From CAYLXN01 sp964388235 (GTDB lineage: Bacteria; Patescibacteriota; Saccharimonadia; Saccharimonadales; Saccharimonadaceae): DNA of 49,349 nucleotides. The translations under genes were made by a program, and so were the position numbers. Shown piece after piece: positions 8,089 through 16,510 of the stretch. The DNA lies in the NCBI GenBank assembly GCA_964388235.1, contig CAYLXN010000004.1, positions 1 through 49,349 on the forward strand, given 5' to 3'. Each line of letters starts with the position of its first letter. Position 1 is the first letter of the stretch. The notes below the pieces were generated by a model that saw only the letters and a list, made by a program, of their open reading frames with translations, was not told the origin of the DNA and did not search any database.

Positions 8089-9120
8089 ATGAAATTACAA
8101 GAAAATGTACCACTTATGAATTTAACAACCATTAAATTAGGCACTGGCAAGGCGCGCTTTTTAGTCGAGCTGACAGATGAAAATCAATTGCCATTAATCT
8201 TTGAACTAGCCGACAAAAACCAATGTGCAGTCTACGTTCTAGGTGAAGGCAGTAACTCAATCGCCACTGATCAAAATTTTGACGGTATTATTATTTTAAA
8301 CAAACTAAAAGGTATCAAAACCATCTCAACCGATAACAAGGAGACAATCTTCGAAGCTGCCGCCGGAGAAATTTGGGATGATTTTGTGGCTAAAACCACC
8401 GAATTAGACCTAACTGGTGCTGAAGCCTTGAGCAGCATTCCTGGCACGGTCGGTGCCACGCCAGTTCAAAATGTTGGCGCTTACGGCCAAGAAACCGCCG
8501 ATATTTTTGTCGAGCTAAGAGCTTTTGATTCGCAAAAACGTCAATTTGTTACCCTTGGCAAAGACCACTTAAACTTTTCTTATCGTGACAGCCTCTTAAA
8601 AAGCCAAGCGCGAAATCGCTACGTCGTCACCAGCGTCACTTTTAAGTTGAGCAAAGGTCAATTGCAGCCACCATTTTACAATTCATTAACAAATTATATT
8701 GCCGAACATAAATTGACCGACTTTTCACCAGCCAAAATTCGCCAATACGTCCAAGCAGTGCGCGACCAAAGAATTCCTGACTACCATCAATTCCCAAGTG
8801 CTGGCTCCTTTTTCAAAAATGCTGAAATAACAGCTGACCAACTAGCCGAGCTTCAAGCCAACTTTCCTAACATACCTTTTAGCGAACAAGCCAACAGTGA
8901 CTTAATCAAAATCCCTACAGCTTGGCTGATCGACCAAGCAGGACTTAAAGGCTCAGTTTTTTGCGGCATCAAAATACCCGAGACCAGCCCGTTAATCCTT
9001 GTAAATCAATCAGCCACCACTCACGCCGAGCTTCAAACCGCCAAGCAGCAAATCGTCAATTCGATAAAAGACAAGTTTGATATCACTATCGAGCAAGAGC
9101 CAATTGAAATAAAAGCTTAA
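8089..9120 (+). CDS. murB: UDP-N-acetylenolpyruvoylglucosamine reductase
   Basis: A 343-aa FAD enzyme that reduces the MurA product to UDP-MurNAc in the cytosol. It shows the FAD-binding GEGSNSIATD segment, SSIPGTVGATPVQNVGAYGQ, YRDSLLK and the active-site PSAGSFFKN, whose Ser is the proton donor. The C-terminal EQEP segment matches the catalytic Glu region of the E. coli-type subfamily. ATG 8089 was chosen over an in-frame start at 8059 because TATAAT at 8077-8082 lies between them and fits a leaderless start. It supplies the same pathway as the HTH-MurA and MurT-GatD genes in this window. Confidence 0.93.
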   Translation: MKLQENVPLMNLTTIKLGTGKARFLVELTDENQLPLIFELADKNQCAVYVLGEGSNSIATDQNFDGIIILNKLKGIKTISTDNKETIFEAAAGEIWDDFVAKTTELDLTGAEALSSIPGTVGATPVQNVGAYGQETADIFVELRAFDSQKRQFVTLGKDHLNFSYRDSLLKSQARNRYVVTSVTFKLSKGQLQPPFYNSLTNYIAEHKLTDFSPAKIRQYVQAVRDQRIPDYHQFPSAGSFFKNAEITADQLAELQANFPNIPFSEQANSDLIKIPTAWLIDQAGLKGSVFCGIKIPETSPLILVNQSATTHAELQTAKQQIVNSIKDKFDITIEQEPIEIKA

Positions 9121-9162
9121 AATAACTTGAGTTTTTAGCGTAAACGTCTTATTATAAAAGAT

Positions 9163-9717
9163 ATGAGACTAGCTAAGCTGGGTTTTTCGATAATTGAAAT
9201 CATCGTTACGATCACTATTTTAGGGATCTTGTTGACAATTGGTTTTAATTCTTATAAAAATCAAAAACTAAAAGCTGAAGCCAATCAAATAATTTCTGAC
9301 GCTCAGACTATCGGTAAACTGTTTGACAGCGTCTACGATACTGGACATTTTAAAAATCTTTACGTTGGCGAAAAAGGCACCTTTCCTAACACTATCGAGA
9401 TGTTCAACAAGGGCTGGGCGACTAAAATCATGACCGAATATGATTCAAACAGCCAGCTAAAATTTATTGCCGCCGCCAACAATAGCCCAATCCAACCAGT
9501 CAACAATTTTTCGACCGATGCTTTCAGGAAAGCAAATTTGAATAGTTTAATTTATCAACCTCTTTCCGCTGATGGCAATCTATGCAAAAATCCATCGGAA
9601 ATCTGCTACAAATATCGCCTGTTTTATTTTTACAAAGAGCCAAGTTCTTACAACGCCCTTTTTGGACGAACTATTTATAAATATGGAGTGATAACCAATC
9701 ATGAAATTCAAAAATAA
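9163..9717 (+). CDS. Type IV pilin-like protein
   Basis: A 184-aa prepilin. A short basic leader (MRLAKLG) is followed by FSIIEIIVTITILGILLTIG, the class III signal cleaved after Gly with Glu at mature position 5, and a hydrophobic alpha-1 helix. The C-terminal globular domain holds two cysteines about 10 residues apart. It is first of three overlapping prepilin genes, probably minor pilins. AT-rich TATTATAAA at 9150-9158 just upstream suggests a start near the ATG. It is not one of the best-known minor pilins by sequence. Confidence 0.85.
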   Translation: MRLAKLGFSIIEIIVTITILGILLTIGFNSYKNQKLKAEANQIISDAQTIGKLFDSVYDTGHFKNLYVGEKGTFPNTIEMFNKGWATKIMTEYDSNSQLKFIAAANNSPIQPVNNFSTDAFRKANLNSLIYQPLSADGNLCKNPSEICYKYRLFYFYKEPSSYNALFGRTIYKYGVITNHEIQK

Positions 9718-10108
9718 TCAACCTCAAGCTGGCTTTACGGTCGTCGAAGTTTTAGTGGCGATGACTGTTTCAATTCTGTTTTTGCTAGCAGGCTTCAGCC
9801 TACATTCAGCCGTGCTTCACAACCAAGCACTAGCCAACACCTCAGCTAAAGCCTCTGATATCGCCTATAGCTACCTCAGAAAACGAGTCGCTAACGAAGC
9901 TTCCTATAAAGGAGCAACTATTCCGCCAGTGAGAACTTTTTCAGAAACCATTGATCCAAATTCAGCCAAAATCGATGGCATGTCAGTCGAATCTAAAATA
10001 TCAAAGCCCAACCCTGGTTTAGATGGGCTTTACCGGATCGAAACCACGGTCAAATATTCCTTCAAAGGCAAAAATTTAACCGAATCTCAGGTGTTATATG
10101 CCAACTAA
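9701..10108 (+). CDS. Type IV minor pilin, PilV/GspI-like
   Basis: A 135-aa prepilin with leader KFKNNQPQAG and the helix FTVVEVLVAMTVSILFLLAG. Glu5 is present and the protein is short, as in minor pilins that prime assembly at the fibre tip. The start lies 17 nt inside the preceding pilin gene, implying coupled translation. The VEVLVAM helix start resembles PilV/GspI-type pseudopilins, but the globular part is too divergent for a firm name. Confidence 0.75.
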   Translation: MKFKNNQPQAGFTVVEVLVAMTVSILFLLAGFSLHSAVLHNQALANTSAKASDIAYSYLRKRVANEASYKGATIPPVRTFSETIDPNSAKIDGMSVESKISKPNPGLDGLYRIETTVKYSFKGKNLTESQVLYAN

Positions 10109-10904
10109 AAATAGTTTTCTGCCGGGCATTACTTTAATCGAAATGCTAATCGCCACGCCAATCGCACTGTTGGTTATCACTAGCATTGTTTATTTATCAG
10201 TTCAATTATCTAATTCATCTCAAACTAATACTCAAATGATCAACGCTCGAGTAGAGATAAATCGAGCGCTGTCGCTCATCGAGAGAGACGTTTCACTCAG
10301 CCGCAAGCCACTTTCCAAGGTCAACATCACCGCCTTAGACAGCAACAATCTGCTCAATGCTGGTGTATCCAACGGCAGCACGAGCAGCCAACTGATCCTC
10401 AACAGCGTCGCTACTACCTCGAACGCCGATGATTTGTCAATATCGCCTCGAGTTGCCCGCTATTCGACCCCTGAGGCCGATTGCACTCAAAACAACCCAC
10501 TCGATATGAACGTGGTCTATTTCGTCTACAACAACACTCTGTATCGCCGAATAATCTTACCGCAAGTCAGCAAGCACTGCACTACTGAAAATGGCAGCAA
10601 AGCTGGCAAACCTTGGCAAAAATCGACTTGCAATCTTCAACTATCTAGCTACGATCCTGCCTGTAAAGATAATGACCAAGCCCTGTTTAACGCAGCCAAA
10701 ATGACCATCACCTACAAAAAATTGCGCTCAGATGGCTCATACGAGATTTTACCAAACGCCACTAACCCCTCTCTCGCTGTGGCTAGTCGACAAGCCGCTA
10801 TCGACAGTGCGGATATTATCGAAATTACCGCCACCTCGAGCATATCTCGCCGTGCCAGCGACCAAATCTACCCAGTTTCAGCATCAATTAGTCTCGCAAT
10901 TTAA
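10098..10904 (+). CDS. Type IV minor pilin, PilW/GspJ-like
   Basis: A 268-aa prepilin with leader PTKNSFLPG and the helix ITLIEMLIATPIALLVITSIV. The length, the E-R-D segment after the helix (SLIERDVSLSR) and its place after a short PilV-like gene fit the PilW/GspJ group. Its start overlaps the previous gene by 11 nt. Four cysteines in the middle may form disulfides in the exported domain. With its two neighbours it likely forms the pilus-tip complex used for adhesion or DNA uptake. Confidence 0.75.
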   Translation: MPTKNSFLPGITLIEMLIATPIALLVITSIVYLSVQLSNSSQTNTQMINARVEINRALSLIERDVSLSRKPLSKVNITALDSNNLLNAGVSNGSTSSQLILNSVATTSNADDLSISPRVARYSTPEADCTQNNPLDMNVVYFVYNNTLYRRIILPQVSKHCTTENGSKAGKPWQKSTCNLQLSSYDPACKDNDQALFNAAKMTITYKKLRSDGSYEILPNATNPSLAVASRQAAIDSADIIEITATSSISRRASDQIYPVSASISLAI

Positions 10905-10913
10905 ATTATTTTG

Positions 10914-10942
10914 TTGCATTTTTAACTTAAGCATTATATAAT
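10914..10942 (+). promoter_or_regulatory. Promoter of the major pilin gene
   Basis: TATAAT at 10937-10942, with TTGCAT at 10914-10919 and a 17-bp spacer. The predicted start near 10949 leaves a 38-nt leader carrying AAGGAG (10971-10976). This gives the pilin its own expression unit, apart from the minor pilins. Confidence 0.65.
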
Positions 10943-10986
10943 GCCTGTGTATATTAAAAAAATAAACTATAAGGAGAATAACTCTT

Positions 10987-11474
10987 ATGAACAAAAATAG
11001 AAAAACTGGTTTTACGATTGTCGAGCTATTAATCGTCATCGTGGTTATCGGTATTTTAGCTGCCATTACCATGGTAACTTACACTGGTGTCCAGAACCGA
11101 GCTAAAACCGCAGCTGCTCAGTCAGACGCTAAAGCGATCATCGATAAAGTCCAGATTTATTACACAGAAGAAAGCAACTATCCAACAGCAACTGTGCTAA
11201 AGGCTGTGCCTGCTACTTCTTCAGCAGCAATCACCGACGACACCCTGAAAGGCAAGATTNNNNNNNNNNNNNNNNNNNNNNNNNNNNNNNNNNNNNNNNN
11301 NNNNNNNNNNNNNNNNNNNNNNNNNNNNNNNNNNNNNNNNNNNNNNNNNNNNNNNNNNNTAAGGACATTTACGGTTACACCATGTGTACCGGCAATAACG
11401 GCGTGAAAGTTACCTACTGGGACTACACTAAAGGCAAAGCAGCAACCGTCAGCAGCGGAACAGGTTGTAATTAA
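10987..11474 (+). CDS. pilA: Major type IV pilin (interrupted by assembly gap)
   Basis: Leader MNKNRKTG then FTIVELLIVIVVIGILAAI, the classic PilA signal, with a strong Shine-Dalgarno and its own promoter and terminator, as expected for the abundant fibre subunit. The gene is split by 100 Ns. The correct downstream frame resumes at 11361 and reads KDIYGYTMCTGNNGVKV to GTGCN with TAA at 11472. That is a typical pilin D-region with a disulfide pair. Reading straight through the Ns gives a wrong frame and a false stop near 11406. The real missing length must therefore be 2 modulo 3, and the gap size is a placeholder. Confidence 0.85.
11260..11359. other. Assembly gap (100 Ns)
   Basis: Exactly 100 undetermined bases inside pilA, a common scaffold placeholder. 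The flanking frames do not match for a 100-nt gap. Confidence 0.98.
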
Positions 11475-11485
11475 AAACTATTTTT

Positions 11486-11517
11486 AATAAGGTCGCTTTC
11501 CAGCGACCTTATTTTTT
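11486..11517 (+). terminator. Intrinsic terminator of pilA
   Basis: A stem of about 12 bp (core AAGGTCGCT / AGCGACCTT, loop TTCC), followed by six Ts, 12 nt after the pilA stop. Confidence 0.85.
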
Positions 11518-11546
11518 GAATATTTACCTGAAAAGTAATTAATTTT

Positions 11547-12080
11547 ATGAAAACAACCAAATCTGGGCTCAGTCTGATGGAATTGATCTTTACGATCGCC
11601 ATAATTGGCATTGTAATCGGAATTAGCGCCATGACTTATTCCAACTACCGCGCCAAAACTGAGTCGCAGCGTAATTATAATCGTGCCAAACAAATTGTCA
11701 TGTCAGCCGAAGGACTTGAACCACCCCTTAAAACAACCAACAACAGCCCAGTAATTGGCTCGAATCGACCAATTTACAGCTCTCAAGAGGTTCAACTAGC
11801 GCTTGATAATTTTTCAACCTGCAAACAGCCCGCTACCAGCGAAAACCACGCTTGCCCGCTTGTACTACTGCTTGATGAGCAGATTAGAAATAATTTAACA
11901 ACCACTGCCACCAATCAGCCCTCGAAGACCAAGCCCGAGTTGCTTCGCTACTCAGGATGTCGCCAAGCTCCCGCCAATACCCCGACTGGTTTCGTGGTTT
12001 ATTATTGGGATTCGGTGGCCAAAACTATCAAATCTGTCCAATCCGGCAAAACTACTGGTGTAAACATCTCTTGCATCTAG
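11547..12080 (+). CDS. Type IV pilin-like protein
   Basis: A 177-aa prepilin with leader KTTKSG and the helix LSLMELIFTIAIIGIVIGI, Glu5 present. Four cysteines lie in the exported domain (FSTCKQ, NHACPL, YSGCRQ, ISCI), so disulfides are likely. It stands alone behind the pilA terminator and ahead of the tRNA genes. No strong promoter is visible, so it may depend on readthrough or a weak -10 near 11536. Probably a minor pilin; the fifth prepilin in 3 kb. Confidence 0.8.
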   Translation: MKTTKSGLSLMELIFTIAIIGIVIGISAMTYSNYRAKTESQRNYNRAKQIVMSAEGLEPPLKTTNNSPVIGSNRPIYSSQEVQLALDNFSTCKQPATSENHACPLVLLLDEQIRNNLTTTATNQPSKTKPELLRYSGCRQAPANTPTGFVVYYWDSVAKTIKSVQSGKTTGVNISCI

Positions 12081-12101
12081 TAGCCAGACGGTGAAATTTT
12101 G

Positions 12102-12110
12102 TGTTATAAT
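12102..12110 (+). promoter_or_regulatory. Extended -10 promoter of the tRNA cluster
   Basis: TGT-TATAAT. The predicted start at about 12117 is 7 nt before tRNA-His. Confidence 0.65.
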
Positions 12111-12123
12111 AAGAAACGTTCGT

Positions 12124-12201
12124 GGCGGATATAGCTCAGTTGGTTAGAGCGCCAGTTTGTGGCACTGGAGGCCGAGGGTTCGAATCCCTCTATTCGCCCC
12201 A
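12124..12201 (+). tRNA. tRNA-His (anticodon GTG)
   Basis: A full cloverleaf with encoded CCA (12199-12201). The anticodon arm is CCAGT-TTGTGGC-ACTGG. Counting back from the D-stem places an extra G at -1 (12124) opposite C73 (12198), the hallmark of bacterial tRNA-His, so no G-adding enzyme is needed. Confidence 0.93.
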
Positions 12202-12243
12202 AATATTTTAAAATTGATCGGCTAGATTAGTGTTCTAGTTTCT

Positions 12244-12318
12244 GCGGGTGTCGTATAATGGCTAATATATTTGCCTTCCAAGCAAGTGATGCGAGTTCGA
12301 TTCTCGCCACCCGCACCA
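12244..12318 (+). tRNA. tRNA-Gly (anticodon TCC)
   Basis: Acceptor GCGGGTG / CACCCGC, discriminator A and encoded CCA (12316-12318). The anticodon loop CTTCCAA gives TCC. Confidence 0.93.
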
Positions 12319-12331
12319 TTAACATCAACTT

Positions 12332-12408
12332 GCCCCAGTAGCTCAGTGGATTAGAGTAAGCGGCTTCTATCCGTTTGGTCGGGGGTTCGAATCCCTCCTG
12401 GGGTACCA
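12332..12408 (+). tRNA. tRNA-Arg (anticodon TCT)
   Basis: Acceptor GCCCCAG / CTGGGGT (the first pair is G-U), discriminator A and encoded CCA (12406-12408). The anticodon arm AGCGG-CTTCTAT-CCGTT gives TCT, which reads AGA/AGG. Confidence 0.92.
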
Positions 12409-12426
12409 GATCTAATTTTTAAACAA

Positions 12427-12457
12427 AAGGTCGTTTTGTATAACACAAAACGACCTT
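12427..12457. terminator. Bidirectional terminator between tRNAs and murA
   Basis: A perfect 13-bp stem AAGGTCGTTTTGT / ACAAAACGACCTT with a 5-nt loop. T-rich sequence follows on the plus strand, and the stem's own Ts serve the minus strand. It separates the tRNA cluster from the convergent murA. Confidence 0.85.
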
Positions 12458-12474
12458 ATTTTTATTAAACTATT

Positions 12475-14004
12475 TTAGTACAGCGTCTCAATATCGGCAC
12501 CCAATTGATTAAGCCTATGAGCAAAATCCTCATAGCCTCGATTAATCGAATAAATGTTGCGAAGAACTGATTCGCCATCAGCTGCCAACATCGCTAACAT
12601 AATCACCACTGCTGGACGTAAGGCTGGTGGCGTAACAATTTCAACTGGTCGAAACCTAGTTGGCCCTTCGATATACAGCCGATGTGGATCCGCCAATTGG
12701 ACATTAACCCCAAGCTTTGACAGTTCCACTAAGTAAATCGCGCGGTTTTCATACACCCAGTCATGAATCATCGTCCGACCCTCAGCCACCGCTGCAATTA
12801 CCGCAAAGAAAGGCAAATTGTCGATATTTAGACCAGGAAACGGCATTGGATGAATTTTATCAACCGCATGCGTCAGTTTGCTTCGCTTGAGACTGATGTC
12901 AACCAGCTTAGTTCGCTGATTAGAAGACAGATACTCTTCGCTCAGGTCAAAATTAAGCCCCATGCCCCGCAAAATTTCCAGCTCCACTTCCAAAAAGTCA
13001 ATTGGCGCCCGACGAATAGTGATTTCTGAATCAGTCACCACTCCAGCCGCAATGAAACTCATCGCTTCAATCGGATCTTCACTCATCTGGTATTCCACTG
13101 GTTGGTTAATGTCGGCCAATCCATGCACAACCAATCTAGTCGTGCCCACACCCTCAATCTTAACACCAAGTTTTTCTAGATAAAAACAAACATCTTGAAC
13201 CATATAATTCGAGCTGGCGTTGTGAATCTCAGTCACCCCATCAAAACGAGCGGCAGCAAATAAAATATTTTCAGTGACCGTATCACCTCTCTCTGTCAAA
13301 ATTATTTTTAACCTCTTCTCATTGATGACGTGTGTTGATGCTCTATAAAATCCATCTGAGGTCTTAACCTCCAAGCCAAATGCTTTTAAGCCTCTGATAT
13401 GTGGCTCAACCGTTCTCTGCCCTAAATTACAACCACCAGCATACGGCAAGCTAAATTTCTTGTACTGATGTAGCAGCGGCCCCATCAGCATGATAATACT
13501 ACGGGTCTTTCGGGCGGCCTCAACATCCATCGCTTCAAAATTTAATTTAGCTGGTGGGATAATCTCCAAGTCTCGATGATTGTTTAGCCAGTTAATTTTA
13601 ACATCTAAACTCTCAAGTACCTCAATAATCCGATAAACTTCTTCAATATTGGCGACGTTCCGCAAAAGCGTCCTGCCGCGGTTAATTAATGAGCCGCACA
13701 TCACACCGACGGCGGCATTTTTCGAAGTATTAACATCAATTGACCCTTTTAGTCGTTTACCACCATTTATTTTGAAATGTAAAACACCCTGCTGATTAAA
13801 CTGGAGCAGTTCAACCTTCAGGGCTTCGCTTATTTTTTGGACCATCTCAATGCTGATATTTTGCTTGCCGCTCTCTATCCGGTTGATGGCGCTTTGAGAA
13901 GTGCCTATCTTTTCCGCTAGGTCGGCCTGAGTCAATCGACGATTAATTCGAGTTTTTTGAATTAGATCACCGATCATAAATCGATATTCTTTTTTTGTAC
14001 TCAT
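12475..14004 (-). CDS. murA: UDP-GlcNAc enolpyruvyl transferase with N-terminal XRE HTH domain
   Basis: A 509-aa fusion. Residues about 10-65 are a Cro/C1-type helix-turn-helix (LTQADLAEKIGTSQSAINRIESGKQN). Residues about 74-509 are MurA, which transfers enolpyruvate from PEP to UDP-GlcNAc, the first committed peptidoglycan step. Active-site residues are kept: Lys95-Asn96, Cys192 in YAGGCNLGQR, Asp395 and Arg463. The surrounding motifs (PFPGLNIDNLP, PPALRPAV) differ from canonical MurA, so a divergent or paralogous enzyme is possible. ATG 14004 is chosen because TATAAT at 14011-14016 predicts transcription starting on it. An 18-bp palindrome over the promoter suggests the protein controls its own gene; that is inference. 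Normal MurA is about 420 aa, so the HTH is an addition. Confidence 0.88.
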   Translation of the reverse strand: MSTKKEYRFMIGDLIQKTRINRRLTQADLAEKIGTSQSAINRIESGKQNISIEMVQKISEALKVELLQFNQQGVLHFKINGGKRLKGSIDVNTSKNAAVGVMCGSLINRGRTLLRNVANIEEVYRIIEVLESLDVKINWLNNHRDLEIIPPAKLNFEAMDVEAARKTRSIIMLMGPLLHQYKKFSLPYAGGCNLGQRTVEPHIRGLKAFGLEVKTSDGFYRASTHVINEKRLKIILTERGDTVTENILFAAARFDGVTEIHNASSNYMVQDVCFYLEKLGVKIEGVGTTRLVVHGLADINQPVEYQMSEDPIEAMSFIAAGVVTDSEITIRRAPIDFLEVELEILRGMGLNFDLSEEYLSSNQRTKLVDISLKRSKLTHAVDKIHPMPFPGLNIDNLPFFAVIAAVAEGRTMIHDWVYENRAIYLVELSKLGVNVQLADPHRLYIEGPTRFRPVEIVTPPALRPAVVIMLAMLAADGESVLRNIYSINRGYEDFAHRLNQLGADIETLY

Positions 14005-14010
14005 GGTTAA

Positions 14011-14032
14011 ATTATATATCAGATCCGATATA
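14011..14032 (-). promoter_or_regulatory. murA promoter with overlapping palindromic operator
   Basis: TATAAT (14011-14016) lies 6 nt before the ATG. Overlapping its upstream edge is an inverted repeat TATATC-N6-GATATA (14015-14032) whose centre also contains GATC, so 16 of 18 positions are symmetric. This size and symmetry suit a dimeric XRE-type HTH. A protein bound here would block RNA polymerase. Confidence 0.55.
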
Positions 14033-14050
14033 AAAGCAAGCAAAAGCTAG

Positions 14051-16510
14051 TTAACTTAAAGGCGGTGGCCCAGCAGGCGGAACTTCGTTGATAAAACTCG
14101 ATGATTGACCAGAGCCAACGATCGCTTGAACCTCCGCTAGCGAAACATGTATCGTCTGACCTGAAAGGTTAATCGCGCCAATTTCAATCATTTTCTTAGC
14201 CACAATATTCTCAACTGTTGCCTGGACCACTCGCCGCATAGGCCGTGCCCCCAACCTCGGATCGTAACCCGCATCCACCAAAAACAGTTTCGCATCATCC
14301 GCCACTTCAACCGCAATCTTCTGGCTAGCTAAGGTCTTATTAACTCCATTCAAAATCAAATTCAAAATTTGCAACAATTCATTCTTGTCCAACGGTCTAA
14401 ACAGCACAATTTCATCAAACCGGTTGAGAAATTCTGGTTTAAATTGACCCGAATCGATTAATTGATTGGTAATTTGCTGCTCGAAGGCTTCAATTTGATA
14501 GCCTTGCTGGATATACTGGCGAATCGTATCAGAGCCCGCGTTCGAGGTCGCCACCACGATCGAATCACGAAAGCTGACTTCTCGGTTGTTTTTATCACGT
14601 AAAATACCTTCATCGAGCAACTGAAGCAGAGTCGTCAGTACCGCTGGGTGAGCTTTTTCGATCTCATCAAGCAAAACTACTGAAAATGGACGCATCATCA
14701 CTTGCGCCGTCAAAGAATTAGGATTTTCAGCTCCATCTTCAATCAGCCGGGCGACATCATCAACCGTCACGTATTCATTGAGGTCAACCCTCACAATATT
14801 ACCTTCACCACCAAAATAAACATCCGCCAAGGCTTTCGAGAGCTCAGTTTTTCCAACCCCAGTTGGGCCTAAAAATAGAAAAGTTCCGATTGGTCGATTT
14901 TGACTTCGAACACCAGCTCGCGCCCGACGCAAAGCATTTGACACTACCTGCACAGCTCGACTTTGATTAACCATCCGTTCGTGAATCAATACCTCAAGAT
15001 TAATTAATTTATCTCGCTCTTCCTCTTGATTAACCGAAGATATTTTAACATTCATCGTCGACTCAATTGCGTGATGAACTGACTCAACAGTTACTAATTT
15101 ATTATCGTTGTAACTAGCAGACATTTCCAGCATTTTAATCGCCTGGCCTGGCATTTGCATGTCGTAAATATATCTCGAACCAAGTTTATAAGCTTCTTTA
15201 ATCGCCTGATACATAAACAAAACGCCCATTTTAGATTCAATTGTCAAAATCTTATACTGCAAAACCGACATTGTTTCGGCTTCGTTGGTCGGAGCAACTT
15301 GAATTTTGTTTAAAGCATTGGTCAAAGCTGGATTTTTGCGTGAAATTTGCAACAATCGCTGCTCATTCATCGTCAAAACGACTCGCAGATTGCCCGCTTC
15401 AAGTATCGGTAACAAGACGTTCGTCAAGTCAACCGAGCCAGTCCCTTCTTCGAAAAAAACCTGAGCGTTGTCAAGACAAAGAATCACGTTTTTAGCATTA
15501 TAAGCTTCGCCCAAAATTTGCATGACTAGATTTTCCAGCTCACCTCGCCCAGGAGCTGCTGCAATTAAACTAGCCGAATCGAGCATCATCACCTGTCGGA
15601 ATTTCAAATTAGCAGGCACAGTACTATCAGCATAGAGCAATTTCTCAGCAAATGAATAGACGCAAGATGTTTTGCCAACACCTTCTTCACCAACCAAAAC
15701 CACGTTTTGCCGACCACCACCAGCAAATGTTTCGATCATTTTATCAACTACCTGCTCGTATTTTGGCACCTCAGCTAATAGCAGACCTCTGCCGATTTGA
15801 CTACTGACGTTAATAGCAAATCGCTCCAACAGCGGAATAAAACCAAATGACCAGTCACGAGCAATACCGCCCGTTTTACGTGGCCGCTGGATTTGATCTT
15901 TAGAGGCGTTTATTTTGTCGTGCCACTTAACTCCAGATAGTAAATCATTAAAGTCTAATTGCAATCGAGCCAAAATAGCTTCGTAATTGGGAAAGTTTTT
16001 GACTAAAGCTAAAATTAAAATCCCCGAAGACACTGTCACGGAACCGGTTTGCTGACGCAACTCCACAGCGTCTTGCCAAATTTTAGCGGTCATATTGGGA
16101 TCATCAGAAGAGATTTCTTGCAAAAACTGCGAACCAATCCCAAAACGATAAGCCATAAATTGCCCGCTAGATGTTGTTGCAGCCACAGCTGCGATTTCTT
16201 TAGGTGTTGGTGAGCGACTCAATCGCCCCAAAACGCTACTTGAGAGCAAGTTATCAATTGACGAAGCATCTTCAATCGGATCTAGTCGATACAACCGCCA
16301 TCGCCACCACTGATAAACCGCAATCATGATCGTAGCCGCAGCTACCACTAGCCAGCCAATAGGTAGACCAACAGCCACAATCACTAAGCCGCTACCCATA
16401 GAAACAGCGCCTAAGAGTTTCAGGGTTAACCGCCAAAAACTACTGATACCAACCGTCAACCTAGCCTCTTGAGAGCGAATACTATTATAATTAAAATTTA
16501 CTGGAGCCAT
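14051..16510 (-). CDS. Membrane-anchored Clp/ClpB-type double AAA+ ATPase
   Basis: 819 aa. Two adjacent hydrophobic segments at residues about 30-68 should anchor it, followed by a ClpN-like helical region (about 95-195). AAA-1 has Walker A GEEGVGKT (274-281). Its Walker B reads ILCLDNAQ, with Asn where the catalytic Glu normally sits, so its ATP hydrolysis may be weak. AAA-2 is complete: GPTGVGKT (548-555), VVLLDEIE (611-618), sensor-2 GARP (about 755). I see no ClpB coiled-coil M-domain and no clear [IVL]G[FL] ClpP-binding loop. It may therefore remodel or extract proteins at the membrane without ClpP. The start overlaps the preceding membrane-protein gene by 13 nt, and murA follows 46 nt downstream. 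Confidence 0.8.
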   Translation of the reverse strand: MAPVNFNYNSIRSQEARLTVGISSFWRLTLKLLGAVSMGSGLVIVAVGLPIGWLVVAAATIMIAVYQWWRWRLYRLDPIEDASSIDNLLSSSVLGRLSRSPTPKEIAAVAATTSSGQFMAYRFGIGSQFLQEISSDDPNMTAKIWQDAVELRQQTGSVTVSSGILILALVKNFPNYEAILARLQLDFNDLLSGVKWHDKINASKDQIQRPRKTGGIARDWSFGFIPLLERFAINVSSQIGRGLLLAEVPKYEQVVDKMIETFAGGGRQNVVLVGEEGVGKTSCVYSFAEKLLYADSTVPANLKFRQVMMLDSASLIAAAPGRGELENLVMQILGEAYNAKNVILCLDNAQVFFEEGTGSVDLTNVLLPILEAGNLRVVLTMNEQRLLQISRKNPALTNALNKIQVAPTNEAETMSVLQYKILTIESKMGVLFMYQAIKEAYKLGSRYIYDMQMPGQAIKMLEMSASYNDNKLVTVESVHHAIESTMNVKISSVNQEEERDKLINLEVLIHERMVNQSRAVQVVSNALRRARAGVRSQNRPIGTFLFLGPTGVGKTELSKALADVYFGGEGNIVRVDLNEYVTVDDVARLIEDGAENPNSLTAQVMMRPFSVVLLDEIEKAHPAVLTTLLQLLDEGILRDKNNREVSFRDSIVVATSNAGSDTIRQYIQQGYQIEAFEQQITNQLIDSGQFKPEFLNRFDEIVLFRPLDKNELLQILNLILNGVNKTLASQKIAVEVADDAKLFLVDAGYDPRLGARPMRRVVQATVENIVAKKMIEIGAINLSGQTIHVSLAEVQAIVGSGQSSSFINEVPPAGPPPLS

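Noticed and set aside
10987..11406. Pilin frame read straight through the Ns to a stop near 11406
   Set aside because: The peptide after the gap in that frame is not pilin-like. The frame from 11361 gives a typical pilin C-terminus with a Cys pair and a stop at 11472, followed at once by a terminator.
12254..12259. TATAAT as a promoter
   Set aside because: It lies in the D-arm of tRNA-Gly and is explained by tRNA structure.
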